NCBI GenBank assembly: GCA_037447605.1
Contig: CM074819.1
Location: 1,342,713-1,380,385, forward strand
Direction: 5' to 3'
DNA from: Zygnema circumcarinatum
Lineage: Eukaryota; Streptophyta; Zygnematophyceae; Zygnematales; Zygnemataceae
Length of the DNA stretch: 37,673 nucleotides
Part shown: in pieces, positions 1 to 10,521 of the stretch
Position numbering within the stretch: position 1 is the stretch's first letter
Layout of the letters: each line of letters starts with the position of its first letter
Notes under the pieces: generated by a model
Told to the model about the DNA's origin: nothing
What the model saw: the letters and a program-made list of their open reading frames with translations, nothing else
The model's database searches: none
Made by a program: the position numbers and the translations under genes

Positions 1-46
1 CCCCCCCCCCCCCCCCTCCTCCTCCCCATACCCTCTTCCGAGCACT

Positions 47-3000
47 CTATTTTCCTCCTAAAGTAGGGAACTGCGACTGATCTTCTGTGTTGATTTGGGG
101 AGACGAGAAGTTGCGTCCACCATATCCACCGCGGCCTCCTCCCGGCCCATAGCCGCGCCCTCCTCCATAGCCGCCTCCCTCACGCTCTCCATTTCCACGG
201 AAAGCTCCACGGCCCTCCCTCCTCTCCCCACGCCCGCCCCCGCGCCCTCCGCGGCTACGAGGATAGTAGGACTCTCCTTCAGCTGGCTTCAGAAACTCGT
301 TTATGTTCACAGCCTGCAGGAGCAGCCAGAAGGCCTCAGTCATACTAACTTGCCTTACACACGTTCCCATTACAGTAGCAAGTGCTGGACACATCTGTCC
401 AGTGCTGAATGAGGGGGAGAACCGAAAGGTTCGTTTTCAGACAAGTAGATATTAAGCAGCCGTTTGGCTGGCACGACACTTGCATATTTTTGTGGCCTGT
501 CCAGATGCCTATCCCTAGAAGCAGATATAGGTAGTGTTTCAAGCACTTCCAATAGGCCACTCTCTTGAACAGGAAATTGTGTAGCAGTAAAGAATGTCGA
601 CAACGTCGCGAAGTAGAGATGAGCAAAAATACCTTGTTCTTTTTCTCCTCTTCCTCTGCCTTCTTCTTCACGACCTTCTCCTTCTCAGCACCCTATCATA
701 AGACATTAGCCAAAAAGTGTGAGGGAGACACATATTAGCTCGCAGACAAATAGTGTGAAGTGCTTATTGTACAACATGTAGAATAAGCTTCCTGCAAAGA
801 AGAGCAACAACGAAAAAAACGGATGCACTGCAAAAAGAGCGCAAAGATCTTTCAAGTAACAGCAAGACCGTAAGCTGTCCTGTCAATCTCCTCTGAAAAA
901 TCAGGCTTGGCACCATACAAAGCCTACCAGTTTCAGAAGGATAAGGTCTTCCTCCAAAACCTTCTTCTGCACCTTCTGCATTTTTTCGAAATCCTTATCT
1001 TCAACTACCTTGCGCTCTTCCGCACGGTTAGCTAAGAGTGCCTTCCTCTTCTCTTCAAACACCTTCTCATATTCATCGAGGGTCATTTCCTGCAGCAGCA
1101 ACAAAAGTGTATGGACTCAAAAAATACACAATACAATAACCATGAACCCATGACGAGAGTGAGACAAGGCGCGTTCAGACATTTCAAAACAGAAACCAGC
1201 AGGAACATCCAAACGTCACCAAAGCATAGAGCCTACAGTAAATTACTTTACACTGGGATAAATTTCACGCCTGGATGTGAACATTTTGGAGACTGACCTT
1301 ATCTTCCTCTTCCACAGGCTTGGCTGGTTCCCCGTTGGCCTTCACCTCTTCGCCTTCTGCTTTGGTCTCCTCTCCCTCAGCTTTGGCATCTGCCTCTCCC
1401 TCGGCGGGCTTTTCCTCAACTACTTCTTCCTTCACTGGTGTAGTTTGTTCAACGACAGGCATCTCCCTGCAAAAAGCAGAATATGCAAACATTACTCTCT
1501 TTTCAACGTTGTAAAACACATGAATCGCGATGAATACAGACATGAAACGTTCGATCAAAACAACTGAGACAAATAACTGCAACAAATCCCTACTCAGGAG
1601 TTAGCTGGCCTCTTCCCTTTCAACAGGGACAAAATGAGCTCCGTAGCATCAAACACAGGAAAACCTGTTCCGCACGTGTAACAAGCTTATACTGATGGCC
1701 GTGTCCAAACCAGAAATTAATAACGCGGATTCTAAGCTAAAACGGAAATAGACCCTAACAGAAATTGCTAGCGAGAAAATGCTGCTAAGTGCATGCGTCG
1801 AACTCAATGGCCAGACCAATTTAATAGCACACTTCCAAAAGGATCCATTGTCACATGGCTAGCTGGAAGGGCTTTGAAAGGCAACGTTCATCAAAAGAGA
1901 CTTGGAAGACCACTTTAGATCTGTCTTGAAGAAGAAATTGCAGATTCAGTCAGCCAACTCCACAATTACGGCCGGGAGGTTGATGCAGTGACAGGATATT
2001 TCTTACCAAAATGGTGCAAACAAAACACCTGACATCAAATGCCTTCCACAGAATATGCCCATTCGAACCAGTAGCCCAAACTTTGCTACGCTTTCCTCAA
2101 ACCTCACAGGCTTACGATTTATGCATCACCAAGCTCATGTTGCAAGCACATATTTCCGTAACAGGCAAAAACCAAGAGTACAATTTAATAGATAGCAAAA
2201 GTCGGAATTTCCACGCCGGTCAAGGGTCTTTCAGGTTGAGCAAACATGCAATCCAAAGCCATGAAATCCAAAAATCATAAAGCAGGTACATACTCTTGCT
2301 GGACCTCGCCTTCAACTCCCCAATTGCCCTGTCCACCACCGTGGCGCTTCATCTCGTGCCTGCAACGAAAGTCAAGTAAACGCTCCATTTGACTTCCAAA
2401 AATGGCTGGCCCTTCAAATGACAAACAGCTCAGGCCAGACTTCCACAACCAAGTACAGAGGAGTCCCTATCTGAGAGACGCCAGCAAAACGAAACCAACA
2501 CACTGCACGGATCACTTCAACAATGCAAAACCCACATACCACTCAAGGGCAACTTCAACAACCTCCGTAGAAACAGAGCAAAGGGACAATGTAACAAAAA
2601 ACGCAATAGGTGGTCAAAATGCACTACATCGCCAAAGGAATTAAACACCTACTCCAAAAGACAAGCTCACTCAAATTGGCCTTCAAGAACATGTCCTCCT
2701 CACCCGCGCCCTGTTCCAGAATGACGATCATGCTCCCTGCGGAAATGTCGGTGCTCCTCACCACCCTCTCTCCCGCCCTGGAAAGCACGCCCTTCTCCTC
2801 CCTCACCACGGTTTCCTTGATATCCCCTCCCTTCTCCTCCCTCACCGCGATTTTGATAGAAGCCGCGGCCTCGGACACCACGCCCTCCACGGCCTCCACC
2901 TCGTCCTCCCTCAAGATTTCGAACTTCCCCATCCTCAGTGCGACCATAGCCCCCTCCACGGCCTCCCTGGAATCCTCCTTCCCCTCCCTCTACTCCCTCA

Positions 3001-3657
3001 CGCTGCTCATTGCTAGGCCTCCGCCCGCCATAGTTTCCACCTTCCCTTTCTCCAAAGCGCTGGTTGTAGCCCCCATCTCTCCCGCCTCGGAATCCACCTC
3101 TCTCTCCTCCGCGGCCTCCACGTCCTCGACCGCGTCCTGGACCACCCTCAGCCTGAGCTGCAACAGGCGCCTTCACTGGCTCGCTTACTGCAAAAAAACA
3201 CCCAAGCAAATAAAATTCACAGTGCGACGAGCAAACGATCAAACCACGCAACTTAATTTCACGCAGAATACATCAATATATATATATATGCGAATTAGGC
3301 CAGGCAGCAGCTTTAAGGAGCTGGAAACATCAGCAAGTATTTCCGGGGGGCAGCTGAGCCCTTGTCAGCCAAAAGAAAGTATCTCAGAAGAAAGTTCTCA
3401 AGCCCTTCCAAACCGCACTAGTAAAAGCTTTCACGCAATTAACGACTGAAGTTTCCACAAAAGCAGCCAAAAAGCGAAAGCAGTAACAGTCTGCCAACTG
3501 CATTACCCGTCTCCGGCTTCGCAGGCTGCGGCTTGGCCACAGCCTTCTTGGCCGCCGGCTTCTCCACAGACACGGGCCCTACCACGCGGTTCACAACGGC
3601 CTGGGGGTCCTCATTCTCATCGTCATCAAGCAATGCAAAGAAGTTCTGCGTCGCCAT
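47..3657 (-). CDS. HABP4/SERBP1-family RGG mRNA-binding protein (plant RGGA type)
   Basis: Seven exons on the minus strand keep one frame: 3657-3507, 3187-2704, 2359-2294, 1466-1298, 1089-928, 692-633 and 313-47, giving about 452 residues. The N-terminus MATQNFFALLDDDENEDP is typical of plant RGGA proteins. Residues about 60-212 form an Arg-Gly-rich block. The family signature RHGGGQGNWG follows at about 216-225, then an acidic Glu/Lys/Ala stretch. EMTLDEYEKVFEEKRKAL starts at residue 291 and is the conserved HABP4/PAI-RBP1 core. A lysine-rich exon leads to INEFLKPAEGE, a second RGG box and the terminal FPTLGGK. Known family members bind mRNA and ribosomes in the cytoplasm and nucleus and are often stress-linked. 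The start at 3657 is chosen from the conserved N-terminus; a stop ends the last exon at 47. Every splice phase closes, so the gene looks intact. The family call is firm; the exact RNA targets are unknown. Confidence 0.9.
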
Positions 3658-3922
3658 GGCTGCTCTGCAGGCAAGAGCGGGAGTTTCCCCCCTTCGAAGC
3701 CGCCGCTTCCTGCTGGCTCACTCAGCAAACTGCCTGAACGAGCTCCACGCCGCACCTGCTAAGCGCGGCAGCCATGGCCGGCATGACACCTCTCCCCTCC
3801 TCCCTCTCTCTCTCACTCCCTCCCTCCCTCGGACTGCAGGGGAGGACGGCGGCTGCTGCTGCGACGCGTGGCGGCCTCCGCGAATCCCAGGGGCGCCGAA
3901 AAGGGCGATTAGGGCTTCCGCG

Positions 3923-3937
3923 GGGCCCTTTATACTG
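3923..3937 (-). promoter_or_regulatory. TATA box and GGGCCC element of the RGG gene
   Basis: On the minus strand the sequence AGTATAAAGGG (TATAAA at 3934-3929) lies about 275 bp upstream of the start codon at 3657. A GGGCCC palindrome follows immediately at 3928-3923. This suggests transcription starting near 3900 and a 5' leader of roughly 240 nt. A further upstream telomere-box-like motif (AAACCC at about 4147-4153, read on the minus strand) is the kind of element found near plant translation-related genes. The placement is sequence-based; promoter activity is inferred. Confidence 0.5.
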
Positions 3938-4218
3938 GAGGCGCCTTGAACCCTCGTAAGAAACCGGGCAGGCTAAAAGGGTTCAGAGGAAAACCATCGG
4001 GCTGGGTTTGCAAGGGGGGAAAAAAAAGTGGTAAATGGACGGACAGATGCCTGCCACGTGGAACAAATGAGAAATGGGGAAAGGAGGGCCGTTAGATTCG
4101 GACGGCGACGCCCCGCGGGCGTCAGGTAAGGACGGGACGGGACGCGGGGTTTAGGGATTTGCGGGCAGGCGATTGGATAAAACGGCCGCAGGGGTTCTAG
4201 GGCTTGTGGCATCTCTGG

Positions 4219-4540
4219 GCGGTTCGCATGTTGGAGCATGAAATGTTGCCTTGCTATGTGCCATTGGATGGACATTGTTCAGCTCGTCTACGCGGTTCTC
4301 ATGTTGGAGCATGAAATGTCAACTTGCTATGTGCCATTGGATGGACATTGTTCAGCTCGTCTACGCGGTTCTCATGTTGGAGCATGAAATGTCAACTTGC
4401 TATGTGCCATTATGGACATTGTTCAGCTCGTCTACGCGGTTCTCATGTTGGAGTATGAAAATAGTCTTAGTGTCCCCATTGCACCGGTCTTGTTCATCTC
4501 GTCTATTCTCATGTTGGAGCATGAAAGGAAGACGGAAATG
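4219..4540. repeat. 73-bp tandem repeat, about 4 copies
   Basis: Units begin at 4219, 4292, 4365 and 4436, each starting GCGGTTC and containing ATGTTGGAGCATGAAA and CATTGTTCAGCTCGTCTAC. The first two intervals are 73 bp and the third is 71 bp because two bases are missing (CCATTATGG instead of CCATTGGATGG). The fourth unit is diverged and runs into a partial fifth ending near 4540. Short open frames here change with the repeat and look non-coding. Confidence 0.85.
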
Positions 4541-5005
4541 ACATTGCTCTCACGATAGCGATGCCATGAAATGCACATGCGAAAGTCAACATGGGGAACC
4601 ACTAGGAACCAACCGGTCACAAGGGATCTGAGGACGAGAAAAACGCCACAAGCTGCAATCCGGAAGTAGAAGAACCCACAAGCAGCCGCGAAGGTCGCAG
4701 GAGAAGGGGAGAGGCAAGGGGGCGCTGCGCAGCTTGGAGGACAATGGGATCGCTAGCCATTGGCCAAGCATTGGCAATGGCAATGGTTGGACGTCCTATG
4801 GTTCGCAACCATTGCCATCCAATGGTTGTGGCCATTGGCAATGGTTGCTTCGACCCGGCGCCAATGGCTCGCAACCATTCGCAATGGTTGGTCCAATGGT
4901 CCGACCTGTGCAACGCAGTAAGGCAGTGGAAATGCGCTGGCGATAGAAGGTGGCGAGCATTGCCGGAGGGGCACAATGAATGTTGGCTTTCCATTCCCAA
5001 TATTG
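4541..5005. other. gene-free stretch rich in CAATGG/CCATTG motifs
   Basis: No gene is recognised. From about 4744 to 4900 the words CCATTGGC, GCAATGG and CAACCATTG recur in both orientations, making a cluster of imperfect short palindromes. Open frames are present on both strands here, but their composition simply reflects the repeated words, so none is called. Confidence 0.4.
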
Positions 5006-5007
5006 TA

Positions 5008-5918
5008 GGGGGGTCAGACATAGACCATGGCCAATCAAATTGGGGGCGACTATTTACAGTGTACGGATTCTGAATGTAGTGTACGATTTCACCGGGCAGC
5101 AAAAAAATCATTTTTTTGGTTGCCCGGCGCTGTTTCATACTTTTTAGAATAGATACAGACCTTTTTCATCGGATGTACGGATAGTGATTTGAAATGTACG
5201 AAGCGCGCGCGTCTACAAGGTATAAGGGCGCAACACGTGGAGCAACATGATTGGTCGCGGCAACATATGACGTGACAAGTATGTTTGGGACCGTGACGTG
5301 ACGAAACGAGACGCGACAAAAGTGGAGTCCGCGGACGGCAGTCGGAAATGGCGGGAATAAAAACTGACAGATTTTTCCTGAAACACGCTACGTTATGTGC
5401 CCTATCTTTTTCTGTCAGTTTTAATTCCGGCCATTTCCGACTGCCGTCCGCGGACTCCACTTTTTTCGCGTCTCGTTTCGTCACGTCACAGTCCCAAACA
5501 TACTTGCCACGTCATATGTTGCCGCGACCAATCATGTTGCTCCACGTGTTGCGCCCTTATACCTTGTAGACGCGCGCGCTTCGTACATTTCAAATCACTA
5601 TCCGTACATCCGATGAAAAAGGTCTGTATCTATTCTAAAAAGTATGAAACAGCGCCGGGCAACCAAAAAAATGATTTTTTTGCTGCCCGGCGAAATCGTA
5701 CACTACATTCAGAATCCGTACACTGTAAATAGTCGCCCCCAATCAAATTAAGCAAGCCTGTCGGGCGAATTAAGCATTTGCTACGTACGCATTTCAGTAC
5801 GGCTGGGTTCGGCAGAGCCGCGGATCCCGAACCGGAATTCGTACACGAAACTTTGGCCTTTAGTACAGTATACTAATTCGAGAATTTAGTACGGCCATGG
5901 TCAATGTCTGACTCCCCC
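5008..5918. mobile_element. outer short terminal-inverted-repeat element with TA target site
   Basis: The left end, GGGGGGTCAGACAT then AGACCATGGCC at 5008-5032, is matched in inverted orientation at 5893-5918 with two small differences. Both ends are flanked by TA (5006-5007 and 5919-5920), as expected for Tc1/mariner or Harbinger-like MITEs. Once the inner insertion (5042-5740 plus one target-site copy) is removed, the outer element is only about 200 bp and non-coding. It is non-autonomous: no transposase is visible. The superfamily is inferred from the TA and the short inverted repeats. Confidence 0.65.
5042..5740. mobile_element. long foldback MITE, Mutator-like, 9-bp target-site duplication
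   Basis: Two near-identical arms of 329 bp (5042-5370 and 5412-5740) face each other across a 41-bp loop. The ends are GGGGGCGACTATTTACAGTG and its reverse complement. The 9-bp direct repeat AATCAAATT flanks the element at 5033-5041 and 5741-5749. Long inverted repeats plus a 9-bp duplication are the hallmark of Mutator-like elements. Nothing coding is present, so it depended on an outside transposase. A small internal hairpin, CCGGGCA...TGCCCGG, sits in each arm. A transcript across it would fold into a very long double strand, so it may be a small-RNA source (inference). Confidence 0.85.
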
Positions 5919-5920
5919 TA

Positions 5921-6210
5921 TTTGATTGGTCTCGGTCATCTCATCATTGCTCCTCATGTTGGATAGTGAGAGTTGTCTTACTATTCCCAACGATGAGGTC
6001 GTGTGCATCTCGCCATATACTTTTTTCATGTCTCCATGACATCTCCATAGAATGGGAATCGCTCATCTCGACTTATGCTATTCTCGTGTTGTGAGCAAGT
6101 CTCCTGTCTTAACTATCCCCAACAAATTGGGCTTGTCAGATTTGCCCGTGTTATTCTCATGTTGGAGCATGACAGTTGCCTTTCTGTCCCCACAGAATAG
6201 GTCATGTTCG
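5921..6210. repeat. diverged copies of the 73-bp repeat family
   Basis: The words CTCATGTTGGA (about 5952) and TTCTCATGTTGGAGCATGA (about 6154-6172) reproduce the core of the tandem repeat at 4219-4540. Other shared fragments include CATCTCG and GTCTTAC/CTATCCCC. The spacing is irregular, so these are old, degraded units. They lie on the far side of the nested transposons, so the repeat block was probably split by, or expanded around, the insertions. Confidence 0.55.
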
Positions 6211-6689
6211 GGGAGGGGAGGGAGGGAAGAGAGAGGGAGTTGGGTGGGAAGGAGGGAGGGTGGGGGGGAGGGAGGAAGGGTCTTGTTGAAGTTCACCCAG
6301 GTGTCGTTAGTCACCTTCGTCATTGGTAAACTTTTCTGATCTTGAAACGAGCCACCAGCAAGTGCATTAGCCATTAGAGAATATCGACCAATGACTCTCT
6401 GCACAAGAAAGCTCTAAGGGTTCTAAGGGTGTTTGGAGTAGTCTGCTAACTGTGTCAGATCTTCGACTTATATTTTGCCCAATTCGGTGAGCCTTAAGGC
6501 CAAGAATCGAGTGAACTCGACATGACACATGCTCGACGCAACATCGAAACTCTCATCGTCCTCTCGGGGCCAGCAAGCCTTGAAGATCGCTTTCATATGG
6601 ATGGTACCTCAGGGCTGCTTGCAGATGATTTCACTCACAAATGAACAATTATTCAAATGTTTATGGGGCATAATGAATATTCTCTCTAT

Positions 6690-7120
6690 ATCTCCCCCCC
6701 CTTTCCCTCTTCCCGCCTCCCTTTACTTCCTTCTTCTCCTTCTCTACCCCTCCCCCCTCCCCCCTCCCTTGCCTGCCCTTCTCCTTCTCTACCCCTTCCC
6801 CCTCCCCCCTCCCTTGTCTGCCCTCCTCCTTCTCTACCCCTTCCCCCTCCCCCCTCCCTTGTTTGCCCTTCTCCTTCTCTACCCCTTCCCCCTCCCCCGT
6901 CTCTTGTCTGCCCTTCTCCTACTCTACCCCTTCCCCCTCCCCCCTCCCTTGTCTGCCCTCCTCCTTCTCTACCCCTTCCCCCTACCCCCTCTCTTGTCTG
7001 CCCTTCTCCTTCTCTACCCCTTCCACCTCTCCCTTCTCTTGTCTTCCCTTCTCTTTCTCTACCCCTCCCCCCTCCCCCCTCCCTTGTCTGCCCTTCTCCT
7101 TGTCCCTCCCCCCCTCCCCC
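6690..7120. repeat. 45-bp polypyrimidine minisatellite, about 8-9 copies
   Basis: TCTCTACCCC recurs at 6741, 6786 and 6831 and onward every 45 bp; the unit is built of CCCTTCTCC, TTCCCCCTCC and CCTTGTCTGCC words. Because 45 is divisible by three, long open frames exist on both strands (Leu/Pro/Ser-rich one way, Arg/Gly/Glu-rich the other). They have no start context or conserved motif and are not called as genes. The G-rich complement could form triplex or quadruplex structures. Confidence 0.9.
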
Positions 7121-7163
7121 CCGCTTGGAGGTGTGCTCCCGCAGTGAGCACACCTCCAAGCGG
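7121..7163. repeat. perfect 18-bp hairpin at the minisatellite edge
   Basis: CCGCTTGGAGGTGTGCTC at 7121-7138 is the exact reverse complement of 7146-7163, with a 7-nt loop (CCGCAGT). It abuts the last unit of the polypyrimidine array. No T-tract follows, so a terminator reading has no support. It may be a remnant of an inverted duplication or a recombination scar. Confidence 0.85.
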
Positions 7164-9660
7164 ACAGGGAGAGGACACATTGTGTCACGAATATCATAGG
7201 CAGTGGTGTACTTGTATCCCGCATACGTAGTCACAAGGACGGCCGGTTCCTTTTGTCCTTTCCCTCCTCACCCCTCTCGCACTCTTCCCACCACCCCTGT
7301 TGTCTTTTCTCGCCACATCTTCCTCCACCACTTCCCCTCCTGCCTCCTCCCACCCCCCCTCACTCACGTCCTCTCCCCCTCCCTTTCCCTGTTCCCCCCT
7401 CGTCTCTTTCCATCTCTATTTCACTGTCTTTCCCTCTTCCTCTCGCTGATCTTCCCTCCCGTGCTCTCCCCCATCCCCGTAGTCGACCCTGCCCCTTTCT
7501 CTCTCTCACTCCCCCGTTTCCTCCCTTCATCCCACCAACTTCCAATGCCTTCAATTTTCACAAAACCATCAGCCACCCCTCTTCTTCCCGCTCGTATGTA
7601 TTCTCTCTCAACCCCTCATTTCGTTTGCTCGTTTCAATCGTTTAAAGCCCTAGACAAAAAAAGGAAGTGGTCAGAATCAACCTCACCTGAAAGACTGAGT
7701 TGATAGTGCAGGTCAATCCACAAACCAAAGCGATGTGTTCGTTTTCAGAGTCCCTTTGGAGCTCCTTTTTTCCGAAAAATGTGCTCTCTCGCAACAAAAC
7801 TCTAAAGCGGAATCTTTAGCTGAAAGGGCGCAGCCATTCATTCAAAGATCAAAGCCCAGTATCAGTGTGTTGACCAGCCAGGAAACACTAAAAAACTGCA
7901 CAAACAGTCATTGAGGTTCACTGCTTTGGAGCAGATTTTAACCTGAGGCCTACTAGAATGAGACGTTGAAGAAATTGGAGAAATGTAATAGTGGAGAGGG
8001 AGAGAGGGAGAGGGAGAGGAGAGCTAAGGAGATGATAGGAGATAGGCGAGGAGACAGGGATTCAGGACAATCTTTGCCGGCATACTTGCTGTTCGCCTTT
8101 TCCTTCCCCTGCTCTGCGCTCGCTCATTTGGTCCAATGTATGGCGAGACAAAGCATAAACAATATCAAATTCCCGTCGATAGAGGCAGAGCTAATTAGTA
8201 CACCTACAGCCGTCAAAATTCCTTATCGAGATTGAGCCCCTGTCAAGGAGAATATGGAACCACATAGAATTCTGATAAAGAACCTGGAAAAGGAGCCCTG
8301 TAGGAATCCTGTCGAATTCATCAACTCTCACGCCGAGTCCATTTCAACAAGTAGTCTCTTTTGAAAGATAGGTTCGATTTCACGGACTAACTGAGCTAAA
8401 AATGGTCGACAGTACTCTGGCCCCAAGGCACTTATCCGAAAGCTGTAAGTCCTAGATACCATATGAAACCGAGAGTCAGTTTCCTAGACTTAAGTAAATC
8501 TCTCAAAACTGAAATGACATCCTTGAAAGACTGTGTGCGAGAAGTCACTCTCACCCATTGCCGCTGCTACAAATATGTAGGCCATACATTGCCTCGGAAA
8601 CTCTGAGACATTTCATTGCAATAATGGCCTTCTCTCACATCGCTCCCTCTGTGCCTTGACTTTATGTGATTCGAGAATCGCCATACCCACATCTGCGTCT
8701 CCAAACGCTCCAATTTCATGTACCTCTCAAAGTGACCTGCAACTGCTCTCCCTACATCGTGCATGCACACCAGAAGAAGTTCTTTTCCTGCTTTTCGGGT
8801 GCTGAGAAAACCTTCCTGTTCGTGCCCCTCTACAATCCTCAAAATAAACCATGTATATGTTCGCAATGCGACAGCGCAAACGCAAACAGAGCTCCATCCT
8901 TTTCTGTACAGTTGAACAGACGAGCACACGATACTTCTCCAGGAACTATTCAAATCGTCATCCTCCTCATGTACAGAAGCCGACAGCAATTGAGAGTCTC
9001 ATAACCCGTCACATCACCTGCAGACATAGTTGCAGAAGAAACTAGCCGCAGAAGCCTAGAAAAGTGAATGAACCGGTGCCCAGCGCGAGCGCAGCTACAG
9101 ATGCAGCAAGTACCTTCCTTTCACTGCAGAGCTGTCAACTCAGCTGCGCAATCAGTCATGAAGATGCTCTCTCCCTTTCATTAAGAATCTCAATTGCAAC
9201 ATTTCCATGAAATCCCTCCCAGTAGTGCCTCCACACCCACCTTACAGCAGCTTCCGATGAAGCGCCTTCTCACCACTCCTCGCCCACATTGCCTCATTGC
9301 CACGCCCTAGCCAGCCATAACCAGTACTTGTCAGCTCCTCACAGACGGACATCCGTGCATCACAAGCAGCATGCAGAATTCTGGAGAAAACTGCAATTGC
9401 ATCGAAAGGCATGGTGAACCCAAATCACTTCTTCAATTCAGCTCATATCAATGCAAACCACTTTCAGATGTACTTCCTTCCTTGCATATGTTCAAACATT
9501 CATCCAAAGAAGAGATAAGTGGGGCATCTTCCCTTTCATCACTCATGATAAAAACAAGCTTCATCTCCGAGAAAAAAGCCCCATTCAATATTTTTTTCTA
9601 CCTGTTCCTTTCCACCCTTCATCTCTGCTACCGTCCTTTTGCATCAAGCGGCCGCCGATC
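7164..9660. other. 2.5-kb region with no recognised gene
   Basis: The part from 7260 to 7620 is pyrimidine-rich and continues the composition of the minisatellite without its periodicity. Short AG-rich runs lie near 7990-8050. Open frames exist, the longest being about 140 codons at 8567-8989 on the minus strand, but none shows a conserved motif, splice pattern or protein-like composition. I see no RNA gene. This may be intergenic DNA or a decayed insertion. Confidence 0.4.
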
Positions 9661-9670
9661 AATCCCCGTT

Positions 9671-9910
9671 CCATGTTCCGAATTCCCCTCCAGTTCCACA
9701 TTTCCCCGTCCAAATGCCACATAAAATCGTTCCCTCCAACACAATCTCCTCTCTATGTTCCTAATCACCCGTCAGTTGCAAAGTTCCCCGTAAAACTGCC
9801 ACATAGACCCGTTTCCTTCCCTCCGAATCCCCGTTCCATGTTCCAGATCCCTAGCCAGTTTCTAAATTCCCCGTCCAGCTGTCACATAGAACGCTTCCCT
9901 CCCTGTCCTA
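9671..9910. repeat. 82-83-bp direct repeat, three diverged copies
   Basis: The sequence (C)CATGTTCC or CTATGTTCC begins units at 9671, 9753 and 9836. Each unit continues with a CAG-containing spacer, a TTCCCCGT segment, TG(C/T)CACATA and a C-rich TTCCCTCC tail. The copies differ at many positions, so the duplication is old. The array ends about 50 bp before the first G-box of the phosphatase promoter. Confidence 0.7.
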
Positions 9911-9965
9911 CGTGCCCCCTCCCCCCGTTTCGCCCGCCCCCAAAAGACCCTCCCCCTCCGCGCGC

Positions 9966-10210
9966 CACGTGGCGCCGTACCATTTTAGCGGATCAGCCTC
10001 GCACGAACGGCCCCCTCTCATTGCACCACGTGTCGCGCCCTCCGAAGACCGACATTTTTAACTGTAACGGAACTGTAACGGAGAATCCCGTAGTACATGG
10101 AACCTTGTAGGGAAAGGGCCCCTTCGCCTCGGGCTTTTGGCGAGGTTCATTCTGTTCGTACGATCGCGAATCCCGGGGTCGCAGCCAATGGGAGGGTGGC
10201 CGTACACGTG
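9966..10210 (+). promoter_or_regulatory. cluster of three G-boxes (CACGTG) upstream of the phosphatase gene
   Basis: CACGTG occurs at 9966-9971 (inside the perfect palindrome GCCACGTGGC), 10027-10032 and 10205-10210, within 560 bp of the start codon at 10522. In plants G-boxes bind bZIP and bHLH factors and are common in light-responsive photosynthesis and photorespiration genes. Two copies of the word ACTGTAACGGA near 10060-10080 may be another element. The motifs are seen directly; light regulation is inferred. Confidence 0.5.
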
Positions 10211-10521
10211 CGGGGTGGCGCCGAGAGTGGCTTTTGGCTGAGGCGCGCTGCCGAGCCTGGGCCAGACCAGCAAATTGGGCCGAGACTGGTCCGGACCTGC
10301 GCCAGCCACAACCAGTTTCTTGAAGCGGAAAAGCGCTCGAGGACGTGGTTGGCAGCGTGCTACATATTGGCGGCGGCAGGGAGGGATAGGGAGAAAAGGA
10401 CTCGGAGAAGGAGCGAGAAGGAAAGGGAGGGAGGAGAGGGAGAGGAAGTAGAGGGGGAGGGAGGGAGGAGAAGAGGGAGAGGAAGGAGAGGGAGGAGGGT
10501 TGTGAGGTTTGAGTAGGAAGG

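Noticed and set aside
2610-3449. Plus-strand 279-codon open frame opposite the RGG exon
   Set aside because: It is antisense to a clearly conserved RGG-protein exon; its Ser/Pro/Thr richness mirrors the Gly/Arg codons.
7121-7163. Hairpin as a transcription terminator or microRNA precursor
   Set aside because: A stem of 18 bp with no T-run, no flanking gene and no extended imperfect stem fits neither.
6529-7230. Long Leu/Pro/Ser- and Arg/Gly-rich open frames on both strands
   Set aside because: They come from a 45-bp repeat whose length is a multiple of three; no start context, motif or splice pattern supports a protein.
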